A DNA stretch of 64,000 nt from Cyclina sinensis. Lineage: Eukaryota > Mollusca > Bivalvia > Venerida > Veneridae. Under the pieces are notes generated by a model. It saw nothing but the letters and a program-made list of their open reading frames with translations. It was not told the origin of the DNA and did no database searches. The DNA is taken from NCBI GenBank assembly GCA_012932295.1, contig JAAONU010000001.1:24672193-24736192 (forward strand), given 5' to 3'. The translations under genes and the position numbers were made by a program. The stretch's first letter is position 1, and every line of letters begins with the position of its first letter. This document shows, one piece after another, positions 24,201-36,800 of the stretch.

Positions 24201-26987
24201 CCATCACTCTAATTCCTTAGCATAGGAGAATACCAAACTCCAGGTGCATCACTTTACATGCTGAAATATATCTACTTTCTATATCAATCAAGGGCCACAT
24301 CTCTGTTACTCCTCAGCAAAGGGGCATGCCAAACCCCAGTTAAGTTAAAGATTAAACAAAAAAATACTTCATGATTAATGACAAGAATATCCTTCACTTG
24401 CCAATGTTACATGATCTTAATTTAAAAGACATGCACTATATCTACCTCCTCCAGTGGAGAATTCTGCCATGAGGTTACCAAAGGTCATCTTGTTACCCCA
24501 ATTGGTTGATGAAGGCTTCCCTTCTACTTCCTTTACATAGGCAGAGAAAACCCTACAAGTTTTTTATTAAAAATAATTATATTTTAGTATTCAAGACAAG
24601 TGAAAATACGTACAGGTAAAAATTGCTGACTGGTGGATAAAGGGTATATCATTCAGAAAATTTTTTATTACTCCCAAAATTTATGCCATTTTGTCATCAA
24701 AATGAATCATCAATGTATAGGTTATGCTGTAAAACAAAAGTTTTTACTGTCTCAAGTTTAACTATCATTAAGATTCTTTTCCAACTGACATCAAAGAGAA
24801 AAATTTCAAGGCAGATTGCAAACCTATCTGTAGTTAATACCTGGCTTTAAAGTCTGTTGAGCCTGCAGCGAGCAATACATTGTTTGGATGCCAGTCAACA
24901 CTGTAAATACGCAGAAATAAAATCATAACAAGTATACATGTAAGTACTTGAAGACAGTAATGACAGCAGTGTATTTTCCATGAAAACTTGTTGAAATAAG
25001 GATGTATGTACATGTAACAATTGCTGTCAATTGAAAATTCTTTCCTGTTAGTCTGCTCTAGAAAGAAAGTCTAACACTGAAGTTGAAAAATGTAAAAAAA
25101 TTCCGATATTCAACACCTCTCAAGACAATATCTTTAAATCAAGGTTTACTATGTATATTTATACCAAAAACAAAGATTACCGTATTTACTTGATGTATTC
25201 GGACACTCTAAAAGTTCTCTCATTAAGTAACAACTTACACATTATTTATACACGCAATCAAAGCTGAGCTACATGCAATACATTAGCATGTTATCAAATA
25301 GTATCCTACCTTGTGATAGTCGATCTGATTGGCTTCTTGATATGCTTGCTGACCCACCAGTTGTTTTCCTGCTCAAAGTAACAGATGGAGATAAGCCGGG
25401 CACCACTTCCCACTGCAAACTTGTTTTCTGTAACAAAAATGAATAATATGCAACAAATAGCAAAGAATCCTAAAAGAAGTACAAATAAACTGACTGACCA
25501 GGCACTTTTCCCTCTTTTTTTTAATTAATGCAGCAGGCTGGGAGAACACATTGCTTTAGTTAGGTTTATGTCAGACATAAAATCTACAGTATCTTTTATC
25601 CGTTTTACTTGATAAAAGTTTTACTAACAGATTACATCTCTTGTTATTCAAGTTTTATAACAACTGAAAACATAATTTCATCTTCTGTCAATAACAGAAT
25701 ACATTTCAGATCATGGTCTAGTCTATATTAAAAGCTATATTTCAGGTGACACACATTTATAATGTGCAGCATTACTTTGTGTTTCATGAATAAAACCAGT
25801 CTAACAGTTGTCTTAATTATGAATCAGTTTTAATAGCTGACCTCAGATTTTAGTTCTTTCAAATATCTACTTTTTGCTTGATTTTGAAATAATGATGGTC
25901 CTAATAGCAGAATGTATGATTATCTACCTTCAGGAGACCAGCGTACACATGTAGCAGCCCTGTTGATTCTCAAAATGACCAGGTGGGGTTTCCACTCATC
26001 ACCTTCCTGAGTCCAGACATAGGCATTCCTGTCCTGAAAATGTATGAACATAAACAAACATAAATTATATTAATTTTACATATGCACAAGTATGCACAGA
26101 TTTAAAGTTTGAGTACCACTTTGCTTTTAAAAGTATTTTATTTTCTGACATAACCATTGGAGTGTAATCATTACAATTAGGGTCCAAAATAGTTAAAATG
26201 TTAATCACATGTAAGTAAACCAGAGAAAAATGAAATTTTAACAGCATTAGCATGTACATGTGACAGGTTAGGCAACTTCAGAATTCTTTCTTCAAAAGTC
26301 ATTAGACATTCTGCAGTTTCTCTCACATTATTCTCAATAATCTAACATCTAACTTGACCCTAGGAAATGACAACAGGAAGCTACATGTACCTATAGACAA
26401 ACAACTGAGTCATTACTTCCTATTATGTAATTACTTCAAAACCGTGTACAATATTTAAGAGTTACAACAATGACTCTTACAGCTCCACAGGTAACTAAGA
26501 TATTAGATTTGGGTGCCCAGTCAATACCGGTGACTCTCTGACCATGTTCTGTCAACTCACTCTTCGGCTGCCACTTTCCACCTTGTTTCTTGTACACCAT
26601 CACATTGTTGTTGTTATGAGACATTGCCAAGCCTGTAATACAGTCTCACATGGTAGACATTTTATTTAAGAAAAATAAAATAAAATGTTCATTTTAAAAC
26701 TTGTGAATGATAGATCTTTTGATGAAGAAAACAACTTGTCAAAACTGCAAAATATGACAGATAATAAGTTATGTGGTTGTTTTTTTTTTTTAAAGTAACT
26801 GCCATAATTTTTCTATTTCGGTTAAATTAAACTTTTACCTCCAGTTTTGAACATGGTAAATTAAATCCTGTCTGAATTTTCAAAACACAGCTAACACTCC
26901 ATCAGAAGTTTAATACATACCATTTCTATCTCCACTGAAAGCATGACAAGTAATTGGTTCTACTCCAAAACTGTGTTTCTCAGTCAT
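18296..26987 (-). CDS. ARPC1: Actin-related protein 2/3 complex subunit 1 (p41-ARC), complete, 371 aa
   Basis: Seven-bladed WD40 propeller subunit of the Arp2/3 complex, which nucleates branched actin filaments in the cytoplasm. Coding exons: 26,987-26,921, 26,632-26,481, 26,033-25,928, 25,427-25,310, 24,900-24,841, 24,552-24,446, 23,739-23,637, 22,670-22,595, 22,072-21,969, 21,255-21,163, 20,294-20,204, 18,334-18,296. All phases agree and the total, 371 aa, matches the family (about 370-372). Family hallmarks: EPITCHAF near the start, [116 protein letters not shown] and the final IIWDIK. The start ATG lies just inside an exon whose acceptor is near 27,013, so a separate 5-prime UTR exon is expected. 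The last exon codes for only 12 residues. Exons 10-12 are duplicated at 5,879-8,585. Confidence 0.97.
19285..20070. repeat. About five units of the ~170-bp TGACCTTGACCT repeat (copy B)
   Basis: Same family as 7,440-7,915 but with about five units, in the last ARPC1 intron. TGACCTTGACCT occurs at 19,474-19,485, 19,633-19,644 and 19,800-19,811; on the other strand this is AGGTCAAGGTCA, two abutting nuclear-receptor half-sites. Confidence 0.8.
20463..20970. mobile_element. Non-autonomous DNA transposon (hAT-like MITE), 508 bp
   Basis: The ends are inverted repeats: CAGAGACATAGATAACAGAG at the left and its reverse complement at the right (ending CTATGTCTCTG). GTTAATG is duplicated on both sides (20,456-20,462 and 20,971-20,977). 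Copy A has the uninterrupted site, GTTATTG, at 8,301-8,307, so insertion came after the segmental duplication. A CAGAG terminus and 7-8 bp target duplication fit hAT. No transposase frame is present. Confidence 0.9.
21426..21835. repeat. 41-bp minisatellite in ARPC1 intron 9
   Basis: About six clear units plus decayed flanking ones with consensus TGACAATGTATCTCATGAAC followed by TATTCTAAGTGGAAATGTGAG. It starts about 40 bp from the duplication break at 21,386. Confidence 0.9.
22985..23460. repeat. Three tandem ~170-bp units in ARPC1 intron 7
   Basis: Each unit carries GGTGCTAGAGTTATGAACC, then a CATGATGTGGGTGATGAT-like block and AGTCTGAAGTAAAT. Units start near 22,990, 23,160 and 23,320. The family differs from the TGACCTTGACCT repeat. 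Confidence 0.75.
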
Positions 26988-28090
26988 TGTTGATTTGATC
27001 TTATTATCTTCTCTGAAACACAATATACGATCAACTATCAAATGAGTAAAAAAAACATATCTTACACTCCCTGTGTAAGTCGTCTTTTATAGACCCCTCA
27101 TGGATTTCTAACCAGTTCTGTTCTGGATGAGTAGTATATTGTGTGTCTTCCATGAAGGTGTCGATCTTGTTTTTAAAATTGACGCACAGACGATAGAATT
27201 TGGAAGTCCATTCCATTCAGCAATAACCCTTACAGTATACAGAGAAGAAATGTTTCCTTATATCCTTTTTAGATAATTTCAAGATTCATCTTTAGCTTTC
27301 ACAAGACAGAACTAAAGAAAAAGAGTAAACATCTACAAGAAAAATATTCTTACATAGATTACTGCACAATTATTCGCGGACTCTGGTCAGTCTACGCGAA
27401 TATTATCGATGAATCCGGAAAGAAATTGCAGCGCTCCAAATCCGGAAGTGAAAGGCTGCACACCCAAAACTAAGATGCACAAACAAAACTTAAATCTTTT
27501 CATTAAAAAATAAATCCAACAATATTTAACATCAAATTCAAAGTATAACTTAATATAACTGATGAAATTTAAAAATAAACTATATTTGATGCGATAAGAA
27601 AGAAATAAACCAATATATTTCGTGCATTAAAATGAAAGCTTTGGTTCCTGACTCAGCTCTCGTGAGGTAGGTATCCAGCACATTCGGTGAAAAGTGTAAA
27701 AGTCGGAAAACTCGGAAAAAAAATCATACATAAGTCCATAAATACAATACCTGAAAGTATGGAGTCATTAAAAAATCTACATATAAAAACTAGACACTCT
27801 TAAAAGTTATTTTAAATGCGATTTTTAATTAAAGGAAATTCAGTCAACTGCGACTCTTCATGCTTTAACTTAGAAAACACAGAAATCACAGACAACAGCA
27901 ATCAGTTTATAAATTCAGGTGCTTAACTCACGACATTGATACCTTTGTCCATAAAAATCATTCGACATTAGTGATTTTTTTCAAATGAATGTAATATACC
28001 CATAAATATTGTTGATAATCACCTATTGGAAATTCTTTCACTGAAAGAACATACTGCCGCACTAAGATCGCGGGAAATATACGACAAAAA
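26988..28090 (-). promoter_or_regulatory. Candidate 5-prime region and promoter of ARPC1
   Basis: A 3-prime splice site (TTTCAG near 27,013) precedes the start codon, so transcription begins further right. The most CpG-containing patches are 27,370-27,470, with CCGGAAGTG (ETS-like) and CGCGAATATTATCG, and 28,055-28,080, with TTTCCCGCG (E2F-like) on the minus strand. I could not fix the first exon. A 61-codon frame at 27,031-27,216 lies here but lacks support as an exon. Confidence 0.3.
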
Positions 28091-30389
28091 AAAAATTCTT
28101 TTTTTTAAGTTTTTCAAATAAGAAAAAGGGCTTTTTTAAATAATCTTTATACATATTGAAAGTATCATCAGATGAAATATATATAAAAAATCTTATATTA
28201 AAAGGCCGTGACCACGGCAATATATATTTCCTTGCTAAATCTTCTGAATATATGAAGATGTATATTTTTTGGTGGATGGTCCTTGATAATGTTGCAATAA
28301 CTTTTGGCTCAACCCGTTTGTATGTATTCGTTATAGCTGAGACAAATTTGTTTATTTTTTGTGTGTGTTTACAATAAAGTAAAATTAAAATTAAATTGAG
28401 AATATCATAAAATTAATATGTACACGTTTCTCAGGCTAATGAATTCATGTAATTATTTTTCCGAAGTAAATGCCCTTTTTAAGCAAAACTATGCTTATTC
28501 AAAGTGAATAAAAATATATATTGCTTCATTTTCGAAATAAAGCTTTTTTTCTTTCTTTCTTTCTTTCTTTTTTTTAAGAATACGGCAATCATTTAATTGT
28601 TATCTTTTGACCAATTAATCTATCTATTTGAGGTTATCGTCGGTACCAGTTGCTCATATGTCTCATGAAGAGTTTAGTTATTTTAGATTGTTGGGTATAA
28701 TGCAATTTACAGAAAGCGTCCCGTTCAGAGGCACCCCTGGTTTTTTTCCATGCTCTGTGTATAGCACTGATACATAGGACCTCGGTTAATCAATCATCTC
28801 ATTTTTTTCAGATGACACACCACGGGACTGGTGTCTCAAACCATTCGCCTCTGATATATATATATTAGTAACTATTCTATTAAGCATCATTTCAAATATT
28901 GTTCTGCGCATATTTCGTGTATATTGTGTGTCAAGTGTAAAACAAACAAAAAATAGAAATAATGCAGTTCGTTAGTGGACATAGGCAAATATCTTTCTGA
29001 ATATTTGTTCAAGTAGGATGCTACCATGTTTTCCTATCCCCGATATAGAGTTCTTCAATTCTTAAAGGGGAAACTAGCTTTTGAAGTGCTTCCCATTCCC
29101 TCGATACGCGATTTTATACATGATCAGTAATAAAAATGTGTACATACTTACTCAAATGATTCTTGATTATTAGCCCGGACAATTTATTACCAGCGCCACA
29201 ACTTTGAATTACCTCTCATTAATAGATTAAGTCAGCCCTTTCTTTTAATTCATTTTTGGATGAATTTTATGCCGAATTCTCATGCTACTCAGCTTGTAAT
29301 TTTTCGACTTCATTCAATTGTTTCTAAAGGCTAGACAAAAATGAATTTATTAAAATGGAAATAGAAGAAACAAAGACGACTTCCCATTCTTAATAATGTT
29401 TTGATATCAGAAAAGGGGCAAATAAAGATAAATACAATGTAATTAAGAAATACATATCAATTTTTCCAACTTTATAATTAGATAAAGAATTCTTTTCAAC
29501 AGCGCCTTGTCCAGTGATTAATTTTTGATATAGAACTATCAAACTTATTTTGTAGAAAAAAACAAAACATAAAACAACAACAACAAAAACCAAAACAAAA
29601 CATAATAAACTTCAGTCATTCATGAAAAAGATAGATAAATGTTTTATTTATGCAGATGTCATAATGAAACCTCATAATGTACAAAGCAGATATTCAGATA
29701 TTCTGGAGCTGGCGTTGCTGTTCGGTGAACGTTAGCTAAAAGCAGGGCCTTAATTTAAGGTCTGCTAAGTGATTGCAAGAGTGTTTATACTTTATTTATA
29801 AAGGCGTAGCAAACATTCTTTTCATTTTCTTTTAGTAAGTATACTTTTGTGTGAATCAGGCATTTATTCAGGAAAAATAAATGAATGAATTCATTTAGGA
29901 AACTTTTACACATTTATATATATATATATAGGAGATTCAGCATGGAAATACTTTTCCGCGATTAATGCCACTAAATTAAAGACTTTTCATGTTTTTTATA
30001 GATATTTTTAAATATATAAAAATAAAAATAATACGGTCTTTTTTATTTGTATAACTTAAAAAATAAAATTGGTATAAATACATGTTTCGCGACCGGTAAA
30101 GGGGTTTTCAACAGATGATCAATAATTATTTTATCGGCGAATTATACTGATTTGAAATATTCATTTACGTTTAAAGGCCTCTGTGGACAAATGTAATAAT
30201 TTCATTAATTAAGTACCTGAATTTATAAACTAATAACTGTTTAGAACTGTGATATTGCAAGTTTTCTATATTCCACCTTTATAAATTGTAAAAGTAAGCT
30301 TATTTCAGTATTCAATACTAGTGAATTAAACATCATAGCTTAGATGGTTTATCTTATATATATACAGAAAGGGATTTTTAACGACTTCA
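28091..30389. other. Intergenic sequence between ARPC1 and CNPY
   Basis: AT-rich with simple repeats: (CTTT)n near 28,548-28,572 and (TA)n near 29,917-29,930. It contains a decayed SINE at 28,630-28,850. The two genes are divergently arranged. No other exon is recognisable. Confidence 0.55.
28630..28850 (-). repeat. Decayed tRNA-derived SINE, tail part
   Basis: It shares ATCGTCGGTACCAG, GGCACCCCTGG, TGTATAGCACTGATACATAGG and GACCTCGGTT with the better-preserved SINE copies at 30,390-30,685 (plus) and 56,687-56,992 (minus). The tRNA-like head is missing. Confidence 0.75.
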
Positions 30390-30685
30390 GGAGCACTTCT
30401 GTGGTCCAGTGGTAACGCCATGGACTGGTAACCAAGGGGTCCCGAGATCGATCCCCCGCTCCTCCACTAACATTACTAATTGTATTTTGGACGGTAAACC
30501 GAGGTCCCATGTATCAGTGCTGTACACTGAGCATGCAAAAGAAACAGGGATGTCTCTGGAACGGGATGCTTTCTGTATCACTATCTTGCACTATAAAATA
30601 ACAACATAAAATAACTAATCCCTGCAGGATGCGTCGGTCATATGGGCAACCGGTAACGACTATAAATAAACTCAAATAGATAGAT
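30390..30685 (+). mobile_element. tRNA-derived SINE, full-length-looking copy
   Basis: The head looks like a tRNA gene with an internal polymerase III promoter: A box TGGTCCAGTGG (30,402-30,412) and B box GAGATCGATCCCC (30,444-30,456). A conserved body follows (GAGGTCCCATGTATCAGTGC, CACTGAGCATGCAAAAGAA), then a tail ending ATAAATAAACTCAAATAGATAGATA. The body recurs at 56,687-56,992 and 28,630-28,850. It sits about 130 bp upstream of the first CNPY coding exon. Confidence 0.85.
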
Positions 30686-30815
30686 AACCACTTCATATTA
30701 ATCGACTTGTGCATTTACGGACGTGTATAAATCACGATATTTTTTCCGGGTTTCCGTTACTTGTCCGGGTTTTATTCTTTACCAAGATTCAGGTCATTGG
30801 TCTTCGAGCACAACA

Positions 30816-33800
30816 ATGTGGACAGGAGCTGTTGTGAAAATTTCTCTCATTTCATCTTTTTGTTTCATTCTCGTCACAGAGGGTCGGAAGGGAGATGAAG
30901 ACGAAGGTCCTGTGATCCCGCCGTCGCAGTGTGAAGGTATGACAACATGCTTCATAATTTAAATCGTTCGATTCATTTTCTTCCTCATTCTAAGTTCTAA
31001 CGTTCTACTTTCACTTTAGTCTGTTATTGAAATCACTGCGTTTGTCGATTAATGTTTGTATTTTTGGACTTTTTGAAGAACTTATGATGTTTCATTATTA
31101 CATTTTTAAACATTGTATTATGTTTGAGCATAGATTTTAGCAATTTTCATTGAACACTTCAGTTAAATTCCCAGGGGATTTTCTGCCATACATGTGGAAT
31201 ACTCTGATTGGTTGATTCTTTATCAATACTTAAAGTTCAACCTAAAGTCTTGAGTTTCAAGATTAAAAACCAATATATGAAACAGTTATTAACATTGACT
31301 TGCATATCTTTTGTTCTGTCTTGTGTTTTATATATGACTGGTGAGTGGTAAGGACTTAATAAAACGTGTTCTTAGATTACATTTATTTCCTATACATATT
31401 TACTAACACTACAGTATATCTAAACTGGTCAACATATTAATCCAAACTCAGGGCCGGATCCAGAAATTTCTGACTGGGGGGGCTTGGGGGGGGGGGGGTT
31501 TGGGGGGCCTCCCCCAAGAAAATTTTCTAAAAAGGTGGAGTAAATGGCTCATTTTGGTGCATTTTAGGCATAAAAATATAATGAAATTTGTGTGAGAATT
31601 TAAAAGAAATATACTGGTATTCTTTGAAATGTTCAACTAAAGCAAGAAACTTTTTTCATTTTATATTTATAAAGTACTCTGAAACAAATAATTTATCAAT
31701 AAATTAATTGGCATAACAAATAACACCGTCATCACATTATCCAATCTCCTCGAAGCGATCTCCCCATCATTCTTTGGAAAGATCTCTGCAGACATGGGTT
31801 AACCTTAGCTGGATTTCAGCTGTTTAGTTTAGTTACAGTTGGAATTGCATTGATTAAACATGCCTGGCTGTAATGAAATTTTTTTTAAAAATGTAACTTG
31901 AAAAAAAGTTTAAAATTTTGTTTATTTACTTTCGACCATCATCACGTGACATGACTGTCAGCAGTGATTACTGTACTGAAAGTATGGAAGGGAAGTAACC
32001 GCTGTGTGGAGTTTGCACCATTTGGAACACCTCGGGCGACTTCAATAAGTCTTTATACGAAGTTGTCGGAAAAGGCCGAGTTGTTACGACTGGAGTTTGC
32101 ACAATATCATCAGGCAACTGATCATGGTCAGCAGACGCTCATTTAACAACTTTATCAAATACGTCAAGGTTACTAGACGCTTGAAAACTATACATCAGAA
32201 CTCTCGGATAATCCGTGCCACCGAATATACGGTACATTGTGTAATATACACGGCTATAAAGTTGCGAACTCGTTATCAGTTGTTACGCAATATTGCATGA
32301 CCATTGCAAATTGAAAGGTTGACTGTGTTTCTGTTACGAGGTGAAAAGAGCTGGAAAAAAATGTTTTAGAGTCTTTAAAAATGAGCCCTTTTAGTTTTTT
32401 TTACAAACGGGCCAGCTGGGGGGGCTTGGGCCCCTTAAGCCCCCCCCGGTAAATCCGGGCCTGCAAACTCTGTGACTACTTGTCTCATTCTGCTATCAGA
32501 GAGTACAGAGATGCTGCATTATAATAAGGCGGGGCTAATTATAAATGACAGGTATAGAATTACAAAGTTACAGACACTACATCCCCTCTCAACTCAGATA
32601 AAAAATAATTGTTTTCAAGATAACAGAATCAAAGACATTTTCTGTCAATGAACAATGTTTGCAATCTTCTGCTTAGCACAAACTATCATGTGTGTTTAAA
32701 TTTGTCCTGAGAAAAGTTCAACTGCATTTACACTTGGATAAACAGGTAGAGAATTAACAAGTGCTTGATAAAGTCTTAATGGCTATCAGTTGTAACAACA
32801 AAAGTCCCAAGAGTAATACATTAATTAACTGCTCATTCAAATTCTCATGATCTGGTACATAAATGTCAGTTAAAGTCTGGACTGAAAATCCAAAGATCAT
32901 TGTGCATAAAATATTCCTGTAGGTTCAAAGATAAACTAATTGTTCATTAAAGTATAGAACAAAGAAATTATCTGTTCTAACAAAGTATTTACAATATAGT
33001 ACATGATTATCACTTTCAAGGTGATTCGTCCCTGCACGTGTATAAATCCATGAATAGATAAGCAAACACATTGTTTCATCCTCTTCTTTTGTAGAGAATT
33101 TTTTTTTTGGCAGTGTGTTATTATGACACTGATTTCATTTCACAGATATTATTATGCAACACTATTTTTTTTAAATACATTTCACAAATAAATTCTTCTT
33201 TGCATCTTTTGCTTGAGTGAATATTATGTAACTTGTTAACGAAATTTACACGAAATTTATCCCTTAGTACTTTAACACACAAAGTCTTTCAAATATTCCG
33301 GTGGTTTTCTGTTTCTTGTAGATCTGCGCGGCATTACAGTAAAATCTTGTTCTGTAGAAGTATTTGATTGTGTTGATTTTTCTGTTCTTGGCTGTACTGT
33401 TTTATTTTCAGTTGTTGGTGATGTTACGTTTTCCGGTCTGATCTCTGGTGTAATGTTTTGTTTAGGTATTTGTTTGAAGTGCGAAGAATTTCGAGTTATT
33501 TGTTTATCATCACGTCTTGCAGTTACCATCGTTCCATTTTTAGAGGTTACTTCATATGGTACTGTATCAAAAGGAGTTGTAAGCTTATTACGTTTTTCTT
33601 GCTTTACAAGCACACGATCTCCTATCTTGAGGTTTGATTTCTTGGCATTTCTTCGTTTGTCAGCATAACTTTTCATCTTTTGTTTTGACGAAGTGTCTTG
33701 TTTTCTAGCTTCTGCGTCGATTTTTGATTTCTGCTTTGCTGGTATGCTTGGTATTTTAATGTTTATTGTTCTTCCGTAGAAAAGTTCTGCAGGAGTGTGA

Positions 33801-36800
33801 CCTGTGCTGGCATGTGGGGTAGCTCTGTAGTTTCTGAGATATGAATACATAACTTGTTTCCAAGAGGTATCTTGTGTATGTGCAGCTCTAATGGCTTTTC
33901 CTATGGACCTCATGAAACGCTCGCATTCAGCATTAGCTTGTGGCCATAACGGAGTAATTTTCCTATGTTTGAATCCTAGGTAGTCTGCAAATTGTTTAAA
34001 TTCATGTGAATTCATTGGACTGCCATTGTCAGATTTAAGTGTCTTTGGTATTCCAACTTCTGAGAAAATTTTGTCAAGTATAGGAATAACAGTTCTGCCA
34101 CAAATTGAGCTTATGACTTCGACAAATGGGAATCTTGAGTACTCATCAATAAGCACTAGTAGGTATTTTCCATCTGGAAAAGGACCGCAAAAATCCATAC
34201 TAACTTCCTGAAACGCGTATTCTGGCATTTTGCTCATGTTCAAAGGTTCTTGCTTTTGTCTGTTTGTTGCTGCCAAACACGGTATGCATCTTTTGCATTT
34301 TTCTTCAACCATCTTATCTATCCCTGGGAAATACACTTTTTCCCTGAGGAGTTGTTTCGTGCGAACAATACCCTGATGTCCCTCATGTGCAATTTCAATA
34401 ACCTTAAGTTGCAATGACTTCGGAATGACAATTTTTGTTAAAATATGCAGTAAAATTTCACCATCATCTAGAGTATCTACGGTAAGATCATTCTTACAAC
34501 GCGAAAATGTGTCTAGGGAATTGTTAATGTTCGAATAGTTTCATTTGCCTGATCTGACGTTATTTATGACGTTTTGAAGGTCAGTGTCTTTGGCTGTTGC
34601 TTGAATTATCTCTTGCATAGTCATGGCTTTTGGAATGTCATGATTTGCTTAGAATGACACATATTCTTCAGCAATAGTTGACATCGCATTACATTTTCCA
34701 AGCTGTGGATGTCTGCTTAGGTAATCAGACATATTTGATTCACCTGGCTTGTATATGACCTTGAAATCGTATGTCAGTAAGCTCATTCTCCAACGTTCTA
34801 GTCTTGCAGGTGGCTTTGACCTTGGATTGTTATAGATATGTACAAGAGCTTTTGCATCACTAATCAGTGTAAATTTATGTCCAAATAAGTAAATATGCCA
34901 GTGCTCTATAGCCCAAACGATTGCTAGATTTTCCTTTTCAGTTTGTGAGTATCTTGTTTCGACCTCTGTCAGCGATTTACTTGCATAACACACAACTTTT
35001 CCATTTTGTAGCATCACGGCTGCGACTCCAACTGGACTTGCATCTACTATTACTTCAGTTTCCTTCTGTGGGTCAAAGTACGTCATTACTGTGTCACTTC
35101 TAAGTGCAGTTTTCAGTTTTTGAAACGAAGCTTCTTGTTCGCTTTCCCATGACCATTTCGCATTTTTCTTGGTCAGTCTTCGCAAAGGCTCTGTTATAGT
35201 GGAATAATTTGGTATAAAGCGCGATACATAGTTCGTCATGGCAAGGAAACTTCTGACTTCCGATACATTTTTGGGTGCTTGTGTGTTTTTGATCGTTTCT
35301 ACTTTCTTTGGATCTCAGCTGACATGCCTGATTCTCCAAATACGTAACCAAAAAATTATAGCTTTCTCTTGTTGAATTCGCATTTTTGTTTATTTAGCGT
35401 GAGATTCTTCTGCTGAAGTCTTTGTAGGACTGCTTCGAGTCTTTTGTCATGCTCTTCTTGTGTCTCTGCAAACAGGATTACGTCATCCCTTATGTTTCTT
35501 ACGCCTTCTAGCCCTTCGAGTGCTGTGCGTAGTGCGTTCTGAAAGATTTCTGCTGAACTGTTGATGCCAAAACTTAGACGTTTGTATCTGTGAAGCCCTA
35601 CATGCGCTGTGAAAGTAGTTATGTTTCGTGATTTCTCAGAGAGTTCTAGCTGGTGATAACCTTGGTTCAAGTCTAATTTCGAAAATATGCGAGCTCCATT
35701 CAGATCAACTATCATATTGTCTATGGTTGGTATTATGTGTCGAGTTCTTTTTATGGCTTGATTCGGTTGTCTCATGTCCACACAGATTCTTATCTCATTG
35801 GTTTTGCTTTTAGGTTTTGGTGCGATAACTATTGGTGAAACCCAGTCTGTAGGTCCTTCTACCTTTTCAATGATGTCTAGTCTCTCTAAACGAGCAAGTT
35901 CATCCTCAACTTGTTGTCTAAGATGAAATGGTATGCGTCTGTGTGGTTGTGTCACAGGTTGTACGTTTGAGTCAATGTGCAATTCCACCTTGGTGTCTTT
36001 CATCTTGCCGATTCCAGTGAAAACTGTTTTGTATTTGTCGCAGAGCTCATTGACCTTGCTTGTATTGAGAGTGTTGATTTCAGGTATAACTTGAAGATCT
36101 ACAGATGTTGAATATGATAATAAGTTTCCACTTTGACCTTTGGCTATGAATATAGGCGCTGTAACAATCTTGTTTTCCGTTTCTATTGTTGCTTGAAATT
36201 TGCCTAATATTTTGACTGAAGTTGCACCATATGCATAAACTTTTGTGTCTGTTTTGCTGAGTTTGATTTTGCTTTTGAGCTTATTGTATGTTTGTTCATC
36301 TATGACATTTATTGACGAGCCTGTGTCTATGAGAACCTTCAATGGATGACCATTTACGTGAACTTGAATTTTCGGTCTCCGTGATTGAACTGAATTTATG
36401 TTTTCACACGACAATATAAATGAATAGTTGGTTTCTGCTTGGATATTGTCATTTTCGTTTTCGCTTTGGCTGCTGTCATCACTGTTTAGATTATGAACCG
36501 CTTTGTTTATCTTTTTTGAACAGCACACCCTTTCAAAGTGATTTTTCTTATTGCAGTAGGTACATGTTTTTCCTGCTGCTGGGCATCTGGTGCCTGTCTT
36601 GTGCGGAAAGTCATATCCACAGTATCTGCATTGTATTTGCTTTCTTCTGGGCGTATCGACTGTTTGCCTCTGTTGACGTATCTTGGTGGTCTTTTTTGAG
36701 TTAGTCTTTCTTGTAGACTTCAATGCATATGATTCCTGTTTTGTTGGATTTTCTATTTCTGATGCTTGCTTGTCAGATAGTTCCAACGCTCTAGCTTCTT

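Noticed and set aside
27031..27216. 61-codon frame upstream of ARPC1 with a donor-like GTAAGA
   Set aside because: Phase and content do not connect with ARPC1 exon 1 and the residues match no ARPC1 N-terminus.
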